NCBI GenBank assembly: GCA_007115705.1
Contig: QXEO01000152.1
Span: forward strand, 3,537,046 to 3,601,045
Origin: Dactylis glomerata
Lineage: Eukaryota; Streptophyta; Magnoliopsida; Poales; Poaceae
Reading direction: 5' to 3'
DNA: 64,000 nt
Shown: positions 8,548 to 20,135 of the stretch, piece by piece
Numbering within the stretch: the first letter of the stretch is position 1
Layout: every line of letters starts with the position of its first letter
Made by a program: the position numbers and the translations under genes
Notes under the pieces: generated by a model
Told to the model about the DNA's origin: nothing
Databases searched by the model: none
What the model saw: only the letters and a program-made list of their open reading frames with translations

Positions 8548-11500
8548 TCAGTAATATCTCCTTTGAGGGCTGTATTCTCTGCTTCTTGGATAGTCAGCTC
8601 CACTTAGACGAGGCGGGGGAAGGTAAGTGTATGCATATTCACCCTGCAAACGGATAAGAAAATAACTAAGATACAGACCCCTGACCACATATTTTCAGAA
8701 AGACAACGAGTCAAGGTTTACAAATATTAATCACATTCTCAAAAGGCCACTCAGATAATATCCATCGTAATTCTAAGGTGAACTTGATTCTGATCCATCA
8801 CACTAACTTTCTAAAACCTCCACCACTAATACGTAGGAAGGATTGACCACATTAAAATAGAGTCAATAGGTTCATCATCGAAAGACGGAAGTAACTCCAC
8901 TACAAGAACCATGCTCAAAGTCTTGCAGTAGAGCGAGGAGTTTAAAATGGGTTGGAGGGATTTCAACCATTGAGCTGGCTGCAGGCTTTAAAATTCTAGG
9001 ATGGACAGTCCCAGAGAAAGTATATTATCTGGTTTTCAAAGGACATACCCCATTTTACAAGTAGCTACCTTTAATTCAGCAGAATGAATAAAATTATGTT
9101 GACACAACAAACTGCATCAGTTTAACTTTCCAACAAGTAATTCAGATTGAAAATATAGAGAAGATTAAATGAAGACGTTGTAGTTAATGAAAATGAAAGT
9201 ATATAGACCTGGTACTGAGGATTGCTTGTGTAACCAGAATATGCTGGTGGTGGAGCTGCTATTTCTGTCAAACACAACAACAACAAATGTATTACAGAAC
9301 TGGGTTTGCCAACCTGAAAGAAACTAACAGAATATCGAGAAGTGATGACGACCCTAGTGCAAGAGTTCAAACAAAATCAATTCAATAGCCCCACCAAAAA
9401 TGTATCCAATTCCAATCTAGTCAAATCCTCACACAATCACACAATGCCACTCCCAGTAGCATGTGACAAATATTGCATACGAGCTATTGGGTTTTATGGT
9501 CTTCTGAGCTATTGGGCTTTATGTTCTTTGTAACTGGGCGATAAATAGCAGGGTATGACCAGTCTATAAGATATACTTAAATGTATATCTCGACCAAATT
9601 ATAGTGTCTATTATGTGCACTTATTACAGGTACTAAAAGATGCACATATACAAGGACTAAACAGTTTTAAGACTGTACCTCTAGTGTAAGGAAGACCATC
9701 AATATGATGGTAATTTGTCGGTGCAGCTCTGCAAAACCATGGAAATACACAAATAAGTTACATGTTCAGCAAAGAATCTTATCAGTAAGCAGCAAGCCAA
9801 AACTGGATACAGAACCTCAGCTGATCATACACATATGTGACTTGAGCACGATTTGTGGGTGCACGAACACGATTTACAGGAGGGATGTATCCAGCATGAG
9901 GTTCCTAAAGGCATGAATGCATAAGCACAATGTATACACGAAACATATATGACATAAAGAATACGAATATCAAGATGACGAATTTGATATACCAGGTCTC
10001 GAGCATTTGGTTTAGATCTGGATGATGCGCCCGCAATGGGGTAAGATTCCTTCGTAGTTACATATCGAGGTCCCATAGAACGTTTCATATTTCCAGAAGA
10101 TTCTCCTGCATAACCACCATGACGTGCTCTGTTGGAAGGTTTTGTCTGGACATCACCTGCACAATTACAAGTGTAAGAAATAGCACCTGTTAACAAAGTT
10201 AAACAAAAATTGCCAGAGAACATACGACTATTCCGTGGTTTCTTCAGTAGTCTTTCATTTACAGCAGGATTTTCAGTCTTCCCAGCTTTCCGTTTGCCTT
10301 TGTACAGGTTGGATGCTTGTGGCACTTCCGCATCAACTTGTGAGGTCAGCTTACTCACATCACCTTTGGGCAATTTATGTGCACTCTTCTTCACCATGAC
10401 CTCTTTTTTCTGGTCCTGTTTCTTTATTGAATTGTTACTGTCTTTAGAAGTTGCAGCACTATTGACCTCGTTCCCACCTTTAGCACTCTTGTCCAGATGT
10501 ATTTTCCGACGTGGTCGAGCAAGACTCGCAGCCAACTAGGTAAAGAAAGAGAACAATCGTGCAGGCAAGTTAGCAAAACCAAGTAACCAACAGCAGTTTA
10601 GATGAATCCAACACAAGCAGGATTTTGGATTTAGAATACCTTAACTTCACCACCAATCTTGGCACTGTTTATTCCTTCCACACAAGCTAATGCACTCTTC
10701 CTGAATGAGAATTCAACAAAAGAACTACTCTTCTTTTTTGACTTCTTTAGAAGGCGAACTTCCTGAATCTCCCCATATGGTTTGCAACACTCTTTAACGT
10801 TCCCCTCATCCCAAGAAAGAGGAACATGTTCGAGGTATACTGCTTTAACCTACAGACAAAGTAACAGTAAATTACAAAACAATGATGGTATTTCCACGTC
10901 ATGGATAAATAAGCTTCATGTGCAAGGTACAAAAATATTGGTATATACACGTGGTTTGGCCAAGTATTACACCTGCATACAAAACATAGTACTGAAGTGG
11001 TTGTGGGACACACGGAAGCTGCTAGGTGATTAAGATACCTTCTGGCTCTTTAGCAACAGACATTTGCTAGAAAGGAGCCTAGGAACAAACTTGCCTTCTA
11101 AACCAGTCAATCTGAAAATAAATCAATTCTGTATTTCCATAACTGGCCCAACACCCAGTTGCAAGGATTGATGCAACCCTGTCTCAAATAAAAGAGGGAT
11201 TGGAGCACACAGTGGGAACAGATATCGGCATGAGACCAAAGACATCGCAAAATTCCGAATGGTACCAGACCTGGATCATTAAAATTGGTGGTCTTACTCT
11301 TCATGTGCAAGATGCCACCCTACCACCGCCAATCTGAGCACTGGCACCAGATGTGCATAACACAATTTGTTGGTCGCACTCAATTTCACAACCCTAGCTC
11401 CCCATGTGCATAATCAAACCCCTTGAAATCTGAGTGAGGCATTTGCGCAAGATTTTTCGTGTGCTACAAAACCTTGCAGTGTTCATGTAAGGAAGAGAAA

Positions 11501-14500
11501 GGAAGTTCTGATAGCAGGAAGGAATGAAATTGATTGTCTGGATAGCCAATCGGGCTGGGCCATGAATGTGCAGATAAATCACAATCCTGACAACACGATC
11601 CAAAACAACTAAGGGCCATGGAAAAGTACAGAAGTCCTAAGGTGAACTTAAAGTTAAATAAACAAAGATAGATACAGCCACCTAAACATCCAAAGTTTCT
11701 GATCTACTTGATTATGATTGATGTTTGCTATGGTAACATAGTTCAGTCTTAAAAAATGTGCAACCAAAATATGTATTCGCGTTCCAAAAGTTTGACCAAA
11801 CAAACCTAGCTGACTCATGGACACGAACTGCATGTTATGAACTGTTATTTCTCACTCGAGACACCATTCAGAACATAAGTTCATTACCTGGTTCAAGTAA
11901 CTCTTAGAGAAAAAAATTGGTGACATAGAACAACAAAGCAACTCAAACATATGCAGGACATCTTGATATCTTAGAATTAAACTGGCAATAGCTACTTTAC
12001 CTTCATAGCAAGCTCTTGACTTGATTCTGTAGGAGTTTGAGCATATTCTTTCACACTTCTACAAGTGTCAATTAGTGCATCTAGTTGCTGAAGCTGCTGA
12101 AATGCACCTTCGGTAGTGTCAGGCGCCGCAAATTTGAGAAAACAAATCCCTCTATTTTGTCCTCCCATATCAGGATCATCAGGTAAATTCATTTCAAATT
12201 CTTTGATTCCAATACTTTTCAACGCGAGTAGCACCTGCAAATTATAGTTGGGAAAACTAGTAAAGGAAATGAAGTAGATGGTGCTACATCTTCAGAGACA
12301 TTTGTAAGCTGGTAGAATTGTGTTCTATTATACAACACAAGTTAATAGAATGAATAGTGATGTATGCCGTCTGCAGAGGATTAAATCCTTCAGTCCTTAC
12401 TAAGTAAATACATGATTCACATAGAAATGTATGATTCTTTTCATGACACATTTTTTTAATAAACAAGGCTACAACCTAGCTCTTATTATTAATATTTTGA
12501 TCAACTTGTGGATTCAAATATTCAACAACATTGATGCTGTCCAATCATTAGGTTATTTTCATATGGACTGCCTTTGGATCAAAGGAAGAGTGCTCCCAAA
12601 TTCCTATGGGCTGCATTCCTGTGCCTCAATTCCATGGGAAACTGAACATCCACTCAACCTCTTTCCTAGACTCAATCAAGTAGGATCGAGTCACTTTTCA
12701 TGTGTTTTCACGTGTTCCATCCAAATGACTATTTCAGTGGTTTTCCTCTGTTTTGCACAGGCAAACCTGACAGATTCCTGTGTTTTTCATATTCCTGTAT
12801 TCCTCAATCCTGCGATCCGAAGAGGCCTCAAATAAGATCAGTCCATTAATGCCCTTTTGCACTTGCACATACCCCAGACAGATTACTTTCCAACGTCTGC
12901 TACAGCTACATTTATGCTTTACATTGGTGAATTTGGGTTTTTCCAGCACATTCAAGTGTTTGCAACACATATAGCGTAAGAGGAAATAATTTGAATTTAA
13001 CCCTTTCATCCTTTTATATATAATTATCTCAGTTTTCACTATCTGCTTTCCATGAGGTCCATGACCCTTGCTATATTAATTCGTTTGAGCAAGACATAAA
13101 CAGAAAAACCTTTAGTGGATCGACACCAATTATCAATGCTATTTGGTTATGAAGCTAATGGGTAATTCAACTGCCTAGGTAGATCGTGCAACATTTACAG
13201 CATGATGTCGCCAAACAAAAAGAGCCTTTTGTACACATAAAGATTAATTTTGTTTTTAATTTGATATTTTCAGAAGAGCTGAGCAGGTACTTGTTGATAT
13301 GAGAATAGTCCCAAACAGTTATACTCAACATATAGTTCAAACTATAACACTGTTGTAAAAATATATAATCTCCGTAACATATTTTCTAAAGACCAGGATC
13401 AGGTAAAGCTCGTTATATCTCACCTGCTCTTTTGTCCAGCTCTTGCAAATGTTTCTGAGGTAAAGAGTATTCTTAACATGAGAAGCTGAGACTTTGACCC
13501 TTTTCCCTGTCACCTGAGAAAAAGTATGCAAAATGATTAATGTTCATTATTCAACAAATAAGACACATTCAAAGAAAACTATTTGAAGGACACAAGGGTT
13601 TATTGCATCAAAACCTCAACTCCATCCTTAAATTCAGCGAGAGCCTTCTTTGCAGCTTCAGTGCTCATATAACGAACGAATGCAATGTAGCTGTTCTTTT
13701 TTTTCGCAGGGGATTTAATTATAATAGATGCAATCTCCCCGAACTGAGAGAATACCACCATTACGTCCTCCTTGGTACAATCCTTAGGCAATCCTCCAAC
13801 AAATATTTCAAGGTCTTTAGCATTCCCCACTGAAACTGAACCCAGCATAGAAAATGAGGGTTCAAGTTCATCATTCTGCGCCTCACAATGGACACTGACC
13901 TGGCAGGCAACGCCATCCTTACCGGTATCCCCATGTGAACCTTCATTCCCAGTTTCTTCATGTCCTTCGGGGAGTTCATTGGTGCCTAGAGTGCATAAAT
14001 GGAAAAGGCAGCGCTTTATGTTGACTAGTTGGACACAGAATATAGGGCACGAGAAACATGACTATTGCATGTAATTACTTTTAATCCAACAGGAAATATA
14101 GTCACGTATAGTGCTCAGAATAAGAATGTGTTATATAGTAACAAAATTTTGTACTTTTCCACACAAATAGAATTTAATATTTGATGCGAATAGACATATG
14201 AACTACACCGAACACTCCAATCATGAGGGATATGGTTTAACAGAGATAGCACTCGGTCTCTATGTGCAAACTTACTTTTATGTAAGAAACCTACAAAATT
14301 GGGCATATATGACTCGGTTAATTTCCAGTTTCATGCCGTTGGTGTATCTGACTCATAAGTTCTGATCAATAAGCAAGTGAGGGTGTGAAATCTCATGACA
14401 AAGGCTAAACTTAAATCTCTGTTTTCCATGCACACTAGCTAATATATAACTTCCTCCGCCCTCAACATTACACCTCCAACTGTAAGCAATACTACCATCT

Positions 14501-15250
14501 AACCCAAGTCCAGTCCGAACCAAGGTTTTTATAACATCAAAAAGTTAGCATTGAACTGAGCATTAGACGTGTAATAGGCTTAGCCTCTTACTTACCATCT
14601 ACTGTGGCGGCCCCTTCTGCCGGGCCCTCTTTGGCATCCTCTTCCATGGCATCATCCTCCAGGTTCTCCTCCTCTGCCTGTTCTTGTTCCCCATTCTCCT
14701 GAGCAGGCTCCTCTACCACCGCAGGCTCCAACCCTGTATCTTCACCGCCGCCATCCTCCAATGCCGCCACCGTCGCTTTCTCCTCATCACCGCCCTCCAT
14801 GGTCACCGTCTTCTCTGACTCGGCCGCTGCAGCCGGACCGTCGTTTCCCTGGCCCATCGCCAACACCGTCTCCTCCTCATTACTCTTGCCTCCATCGGCT
14901 TCGTCCGCAGGGTCCTCCTCTGCTTCCTCCGGATCCTCCTCCTCCCCCTCCTCCGCTTCCTCGGGATCCTCCTCCTCCGCTTCCTCGGGACCCTCCTCCG
15001 CTTCCTCGGGACCCTCCTCCGCTTCCTCGGGATCCTCCTCCTCCTCCGGCTCCTCAACGGACTCCGCCCCGGTGGCTTCCTCACGCTCTACCTCGCCGCG
15101 ATCCTCATCCTCCACCGCGCCGCCACCAACCTCCCTAACCCTAACACCAGCCTCCGACGTGTCAGGCGGGGCCTCCCCCACAGCCGGGGAGCTCTCTGAG
15201 GCGGCGGGCGCAGCCGGGGCCGGCGGGGCCCTCCTCCTGGCTGGAGGCAT
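8548..15250 (-). CDS. hnRNP Q/SYNCRIP-like nuclear RNA-binding protein, three RRMs (11 exons)
   Basis: Exons, 5' to 3': 15250-14596, 13985-13615, 13513-13424, 12234-12001, 10849-10640, 10535-10226, 10156-9993, 9904-9816, 9728-9679, 9264-9209, 8643-8548. All introns are GT-AG and phases agree, giving 2325 nt and 774 residues. Residues 1-218 are Ala/Pro then very acidic (EEAEEGPEE repeats). RRM1 is about 275-351 (RNP2 IFVGGL, RNP1-like SYIAFVRY). RRM2 is about 357-430 (NTLYLRNI; RGICFLKF). RRM3 is about 451-525 (AVYLEHV; SSFVEFSF). A Lys-rich segment with a likely nuclear localisation signal (KGKRKAGK, LLKKPRNSR) and a Tyr/Pro/Arg-rich tail follow. The order matches plant hnRNP-Q-like proteins (the LIF2/At2g44710 group), which act in pre-mRNA handling and chromatin-linked regulation; the exact orthologue is inferred. 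The tail exons are small (50-96 nt), so alternative splicing is possible. Confidence 0.92.
14935..15040 (-). repeat. 21-bp coding minisatellite in exon 1
   Basis: Plus-strand units of about ACCCTCCTCCGCTTCCTCGGG repeat in tandem within exon 1. They encode the EEAEEGP/EEAEEDP units of the acidic N-terminus. The unit is seven codons, so copy-number change would keep the frame and only change acidic length. Confidence 0.75.
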
Positions 15251-15734
15251 GAGGATGCGAGTGTTTCGACGACGAGATCAGACCAAGGAAGGAAGCAGGA
15301 AGATAATGGCTGTTTGTGTTTCGATCGGTTCAATCATTTGAGGACTATACTAGAACTGTTTTTCGTGTTTATTTTTTCTAATTTTTTTTAAAAATAAATA
15401 CAGTATAATACTTCATCTATTTCAAATTAATTGCGCAGATTTATCTAGATAGGAATGTATCTAAACACGTTTTTTTCTTTTTTTGACCGAATGAAGTCTT
15501 TATGTGAGTTGGATTGGTACGTAGTCTTCATATACTCCGTATCAAATATCAGAAGAATCACAACCGTCTAATCGCCCTAGACAACAGTATCTAAATACTA
15601 GAAGAATTGTAACCGGCTTATGGCTTTTGTTGGATAGGCTTTCGTCCTGCTTTATAGAACTGATACAATTTAATGAGGAGATTCTCTTATAAAGCAAATC
15701 AAAGATAAACAACAAAGGATAAGAAAAACCATGA
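15251..15734 (-). other. 5' leader and upstream region of the hnRNP-Q-like gene, with possible Stowaway-type fragment
   Basis: The first 100 bases upstream of the ATG are CT-rich on the minus strand and are probably 5' UTR. No convincing TATA box is seen. At about 15405-15475 the text (CATCTATTTCAAATTAATTG, then GATTTATCTAGATAGGAATG) resembles the ends of grass Stowaway MITEs, and TACTCCGTATCAAAT near 15534 could be the other end. The match is diverged and no TA duplication is clear. Confidence 0.4.
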
Positions 15735-17101
15735 CTTGCCAACGAAGACAGCGATGAGGCCTATGGGAAAGGAACTCCACACCGACGCCCCCAAGAGGGT
15801 AACGACGCCATGCGTCGCCGTCGACGAGACCGACGGTCTAGGATTTTCACCCGGAGCCCTCGCGCGGAAGGTACCCACAACAGCGCCTCCAGGAGGGTTA
15901 CGACACCCGCAGGCATCACCGTCGTCGGCGTCAAAACGCGGGGCTTTTGCCCGGAAAAACCTATATACGCACATGTCCACTATCGGATCCCCCGCTGTCT
16001 CCAAGCCCGGTCTTCAGAGCATGATCTGGAGGATGACATAGCCAAAGACGTCGCCACCATCAAGGTCTCCCGTTGTCTTGCTCCTCGCCACCCGAGTGAC
16101 CAAGGACCAAGACCATCACCACCGCCACGTTGCTCGCCGAAGGCACACCCGCGTGGTCCACCTTCCGAGGCCGCCACCTCGGCGTCCACGAACCCGAGCC
16201 CAAGCCAAGACCAACATCACACCGTAGGACCGACGGATTGGGCGAGGTGGGTGGGCACAAAAGCACGTAGCCATCCGGCCGCACAGCAGCCCGGGTGAGG
16301 GGAACTTCCCTCATCCACCCGAGGTGGCCGTTGTCCGGACGCAACAGCAGGTCTGATCAGCCTAGATCAGCCCACAGGCCCGCATGCCCAGATCAGGACC
16401 AGATCAGCCCCACCGTCGCGCTGCTGCGCCCCAGCCATCGTTCGGGCATAGGAGAGTGCCGACCCGAGCCCCACCACCACCGTGCGCCGCTCGCCTGTGC
16501 TCCGTCGCCAAGGATCTGGGCCAAAGTCATCGCGAACTCGCCGCCTGAGTCATCCCCGCAGTCACGAGGGAGAGCGTCGCTGTTGTGCGCCGAACGCCGC
16601 CACCCGCGTCCGCAGACGGAGCCCTGCCGACCGAGCTCCATCGTCCCCATGAGTGCACCGCCACCAGGACAAGGAGCCCCCCGATCTCCTCTCTAGATGC
16701 GCGGGTGAAGGCGAGTCCGTCGCTGTCGGCACCGCACGGGCTTTGCCCGATGGCCTACGCCGGCGGCAGAGGAGGAGATGGTGGAGGAGAATGGGGCGGG
16801 CCGCCGTGATTGAGAAAGACGCTCCTGTCGCCCTCGGGGCGGGGGGGAGAGGAGCGTGGGGAAAAAAGGTCACTTTTTCAGTCTCCCCAAACTACCGCGT
16901 TCCAACTCAACTGGACTTCCCAAACATCGCCCCCATGTTGGCATGATTGCCCCTCCACTTTCAAGTTTTAATTGCCAAATCTTTCTAATTATTATAAATT
17001 ATAAATTTGTACTTGCCAAAGTCTCCATAATTACTATTATATTCATACTTTCCAAAATCCCCCTCTTGCAACACCGTGCCCGGGAGAGATAATCTGGAAG
17101 A
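15735..17101. other. Unclassified GC-rich repeat-like block with AT-rich tail
   Basis: About 15735-16860 is very GC-rich, with recurring modules (GGAGGGTTACGAC-type, then TTTTCACCCGGAGCC- and CTTTTGCCCGG-type) on the plus strand, followed by an AT-rich stretch to 17100. The frames that stay open do so because of composition; none resembles a known protein. It looks like non-coding transposon DNA, but I could not assign a class or ends. No host exon is supported. Confidence 0.4.
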
Positions 17102-18046
17102 TTAGTTTGACCTATGGATTGTGTACTTTATGATAGGTCCATGAGGCAGTGTTTAGAGCAAATCTCTTCAAGATCATGTTTCTCATGTCAAGCAAATCTT
17201 GTGCATCCCGAGAAAGAAAAGTTTTATGTAAATTTACCAAAATGCACATTTGCTCAAAACAAGTTAGCAGAGAGACCAAAAGGTGGCGGCCATCTCCTAG
17301 CATGACCATCTAACTCAATGTAATTCTGTCCTCTGAACTTTGAAATGAAATTCGGGTGGGGAATCTTTCCCTCCCCCCCCCCTGTTGACAGTTTCAAAAA
17401 AAAGTTAGTTTTTATTGTATTTGTTGTATCTTTGAAAGGCATAGAAGTGGATAACTCAAAAGTTGAGGCAATTCAAAATTGTCCCACACAAAAAACGGTT
17501 GGTCAAGTAAGAAGTTTTCATGGTCTAGCCGGATTTTACCGTCGTTTTGTGAAAGACTTTTTCACAATTGCTTGTCCACTAAACCAGCTTACGAAGAAAA
17601 AAAATGTACCTTTCATTTAGGGCAAAGCACAACAAAAAAACTTTATTTGATGAGCTTACAAAGTGACACACCAAAACACCATTTGCTTGTTTTACCAAAA
17701 TTTTCAATAACATTTGAGATTGAGTGTGATGCTAGTGGCATTATCATAAGAGGCGTACTAATACAACACGGATGCCCCGTTGCATACCATACGGAAAACT
17801 TGGACAGTGCCCGACTAAATTATCCAATTTATGACAAGGAATTATTCGCTCGATTCCGTGTTTTGAAAGTTTGGCAACATTACGTTTGGCCAAAAATAAT
17901 TTGTCGTTCACTCCAACCACGAGTCGCAAAAATATTTGAAAGGTCAAGCCAACTTGAACAAGAGACATGCAAAATGGGTTGAGTTTATAGATTTATTCTT
18001 ATATGTAATCAAATATAAAAAGGGGAAGAAAAATATGGTAGCGGAT
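17102..18046 (+). pseudogene. Chromovirus pol remnant, copy 1 (RT end and RNase H)
   Basis: The frame shows the RT C-terminus (FYVNLPKCTFAQNKL), then GIEVDNSKVEAIQNCP, FHGLAGFYRRFVKDF, the RNase H start FEIECDASGIIIRGVL and YPIYDKELFA. It reads toward the VADAL motif at the end of RNase H and is cut there at 18046 by an LTR. It is disabled by a stop near 17620, by frame changes, and by a short retroposon at 17268-17401. The family is CRM/Reina-type chromovirus. The same segment recurs almost unchanged at 35802-36733. Confidence 0.88.
17268..17401 (+). mobile_element. Short poly(A) retroposon (truncated LINE or SINE-like), TSD AAGTTAG
   Basis: About 134 bases interrupt the chromovirus pol frame. 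The insert ends TGTTGACAGTTTC plus a run of A, and AAGTTAG flanks it at 17261-17267 and 17402-17408. A poly(A) 3' end with a 7-bp target duplication is typical of LINE-mediated retroposition, here heavily 5'-truncated. A run of C near 17374 differs in length between the two copies. Confidence 0.75.
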
Positions 18047-19100
18047 TGATACGTCTCAAATGTATCTATAATTTTTGATGCTCCATGCTTGTTTTTACAC
18101 CATTTGTCTTGTGTTTCATTACACTTTGTGGCGTTTTTATGCGATTTCCAGAACTAACCTATTGACAAGATGCCACAGTGCCAGTTTCCTGTTTTCTGCT
18201 GTTTTTGTGTTTCAGAAAAGCTACACAGGAAATATTCTCAGAATTGGACGAAACAAGTTCCAGAACTCCTATTTTTCCCGGACGAAGGACGAGGACCGAA
18301 AGAGAGCCAGAGGGGGGCCAGGGGCCAGCCTCACACCAGGGCAGCGCGGCCCAGCCCCTGGCCGCGCCCCCTATGTGTGAGGAGCCCCTGGCAGCCCCCT
18401 GACGACGCCCCTTCGCCTATATAAAGCCTCGGGACGGAAAACCCTAGGGGAATCGATAATTTTCCAGAAAGAGTTTCGTAGCTCCGCCGCCACCGCCGAC
18501 GAATTTTGGGGGACAGAAGTCTCTGTTCCGGCACCCTGCCGGGACGGGGAAGTGCCCCCGGAGCCATCTCCATCGACATCACCGCCATCTCCATCAACCT
18601 TGATGTCTCCTATGATGAGGAGGGAGTAGTTCATCCCCGGGGCTGAGGGCTCTACCGGTAGCTATGTGGTTCACCTCTCTCTCTCATGATGTGATCTCTA
18701 TGTGATCGTGAGCTTTGTATCATGTTGAATAAGTACATGCTACTCTTCATCATTATGTGTACTCTAGTGGTGTTATTAAAGTAATCTATTCCTCCTGCTA
18801 TGGTGTAACGGTGACAGTGTGTGCATCATGGTGGTACTTGGTCTAGGCTACGATTGTGATCTCTTATGGATTATGAGAATAATTATCACTATGATAGTAT
18901 TGAAGTGATCTATTCCTCCTTTCATGGTGTAATGTTGACAGTGTGTGCACCGTGTTAGTACTTGGTCTAAGTTGCAATAATATTTATCTTGAGTTGTGAT
19001 TTGATTTGGATATCTCTATGAGCGGTGTTTGTCAAGTACTTGATGAACTTTAAGGGGTGCTTCTGTAGCCACTACGCAATGATTAGTGTTATTCAATAGG
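18047..19100 (+). repeat. Partial LTR of family A(+), copy 1
   Basis: It begins TGATACGTCTC immediately after the chromovirus GCGGAT and runs to ATAGG, where the Tat-II LTR starts. It contains the U3 hairpin (18329-18382) and the TATA box (TATATAAA, 18418-18425). It corresponds to the first 1054 bases of the intact A(+) LTR. The remainder of that LTR is not found beside Tat-II here. Confidence 0.88.
18329..18425 (+). promoter_or_regulatory. Family A LTR promoter: GC-rich two-arm inverted repeat plus TATA box
   Basis: Outer arms CCTCACAC (18329) and GTGTGAGG (18375-18382) enclose inner arms GCGCGGCC and GGCCGCGC. The TATA box TATATAAA follows 35 bases later at 18418. The same arrangement recurs in the other LTRs of this window. 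Confidence 0.7.
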
Positions 19101-19584
19101 TGACGAGGGTTAACTCGACAAATGTCCTAGATGAAGGACTTAGGATCGGGGGAAGAGCAACGACTAGAGATTCCGGGATCGAGATTGGCACATGATGTAC
19201 CCAGGTTCACGTCCCCGCGGTGGACGATCGCTACATCCTGCTAGCAATCTAGTAGATAATCACAGGTGTTTACATGGAGCCGCCGTAGGCGGAGATTTGT
19301 ATCTAATCTATGTCTAATCTATCTCTCTTGTCTCTCTAATATTGTGTGTCTATGATATTCGATATCTATGGTATGACTTGAGTTATGATGTCCTCTAGGG
19401 ACGCCCCTGCCTGGCTTTATATATGTAACCGGGCTAAGGTTTTACAAGAGTTCTAGTCGAATACGGATTAGAGCCTTCCTTCTTCTACTCCAAGTCATCT
19501 TCGAGTCCTTGTTCTGATCCATCTCCATCATGGGCCGGACCCGGTATACTAATCTGCGAGTACCCGAAGGGCATTCCCTCGTCA
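19101..19584 (-). repeat. Tat-II 3' LTR
   Basis: A 484-bp LTR with ends TGACGAGGG and CCCTCGTCA. A minus-strand TATA box (near 19417-19426) and the polypurine-like CTCGGGGGCTAC just to its right show it is the 3' LTR of a minus-strand element that continues into 19585-21750. It is preceded by ATAGG, half of the target duplication that is complete at the second copy (37783-38276). Confidence 0.88.
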
Positions 19585-19630
19585 GTAGCCCCCGAGACTC
19601 AATTCGAGTTGCAGACTCGGGTTGAGTCTC

Positions 19631-19855
19631 AAAACTTCAATCTTTGACTTCTTCAATCTTAAAGTGCTTCAATCTTTGACTTCCTGAAATCTTCGATTTT
19701 CTTCAATCTTTGACTTCTTCAATCTTTGACTTCTTAAAATCTTCGACTTCATGAATTTTCGACTTCAATTCTTCGACTTCCTGAAATCTTTGATTTATTC
19801 AATTTTTGACTTCAATTCTTCGACTTCCTGAAATCTTCGGGTTCTTGAATCCGCT
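19631..19855. repeat. Imperfect short tandem repeats
   Basis: A run of degenerate units around CTTCAATCTTTGACTTC, with variants such as AATCTTCGACTTCCTGA, repeats about ten times in the 3' region of Tat-II. Tandem repeats in this position are common in Tat elements. Confidence 0.7.
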
Positions 19856-19954
19856 CTCCCGATGGGAGTGAAATGTTGAGTCCATGGACTCGAAATTTTA
19901 TTTCTTGTTCTTCATTGATGATCTTCTCGAAGTAAATTTTCATCTTCATCGGGT

Positions 19955-20135
19955 GCGCGACCAGCGCTCCCGATGGGAGTAGCCCCCGAGGCTATGGTCG
20001 GGTGCTTGTAGTCGATCATAGGCTCAAATTGACTTCCTTTTCTTCTTCTTTTGTCGAATTCTTTCTCGAAATTGACTTTCTATCGGGTGCGCGGCAGCGC
20101 TCCCGATGGGAGTAGCCCCCGAGTCTATGTTCGGG
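19955..20135 (-). repeat. Duplicated polypurine-like module of Tat-II
   Basis: Two direct copies, about 140 bases apart, of a block containing ATCGGGTGCGCG, then GCGCTCCCGATGGGAGT and AGCCCCCGAG. Each holds the small inverted repeat CTCCC-GAT-GGGAG beside a minus-strand G-rich tract (CTCGGGGGCT) like that at the LTR edge. Confidence 0.65.

Noticed and set aside
13000..13400. Extra coding exon in the long intron 3 region (12235-13423) of the host gene
   Set aside because: Open frames there have no RRM similarity, and exons 3 and 4 join in phase to complete RRM2 without them.
14761..15341. Long Pro- and Ser-rich plus-strand frames over exon 1 of the host gene
   Set aside because: They are antisense shadows of the acidic, repeat-rich exon 1; the minus strand has the splice-consistent gene.
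15736..16946. Several overlapping open frames in the GC-rich block
   Set aside because: Frames stay open on both strands because of GC content; none has recognisable domains or plausible gene structure.
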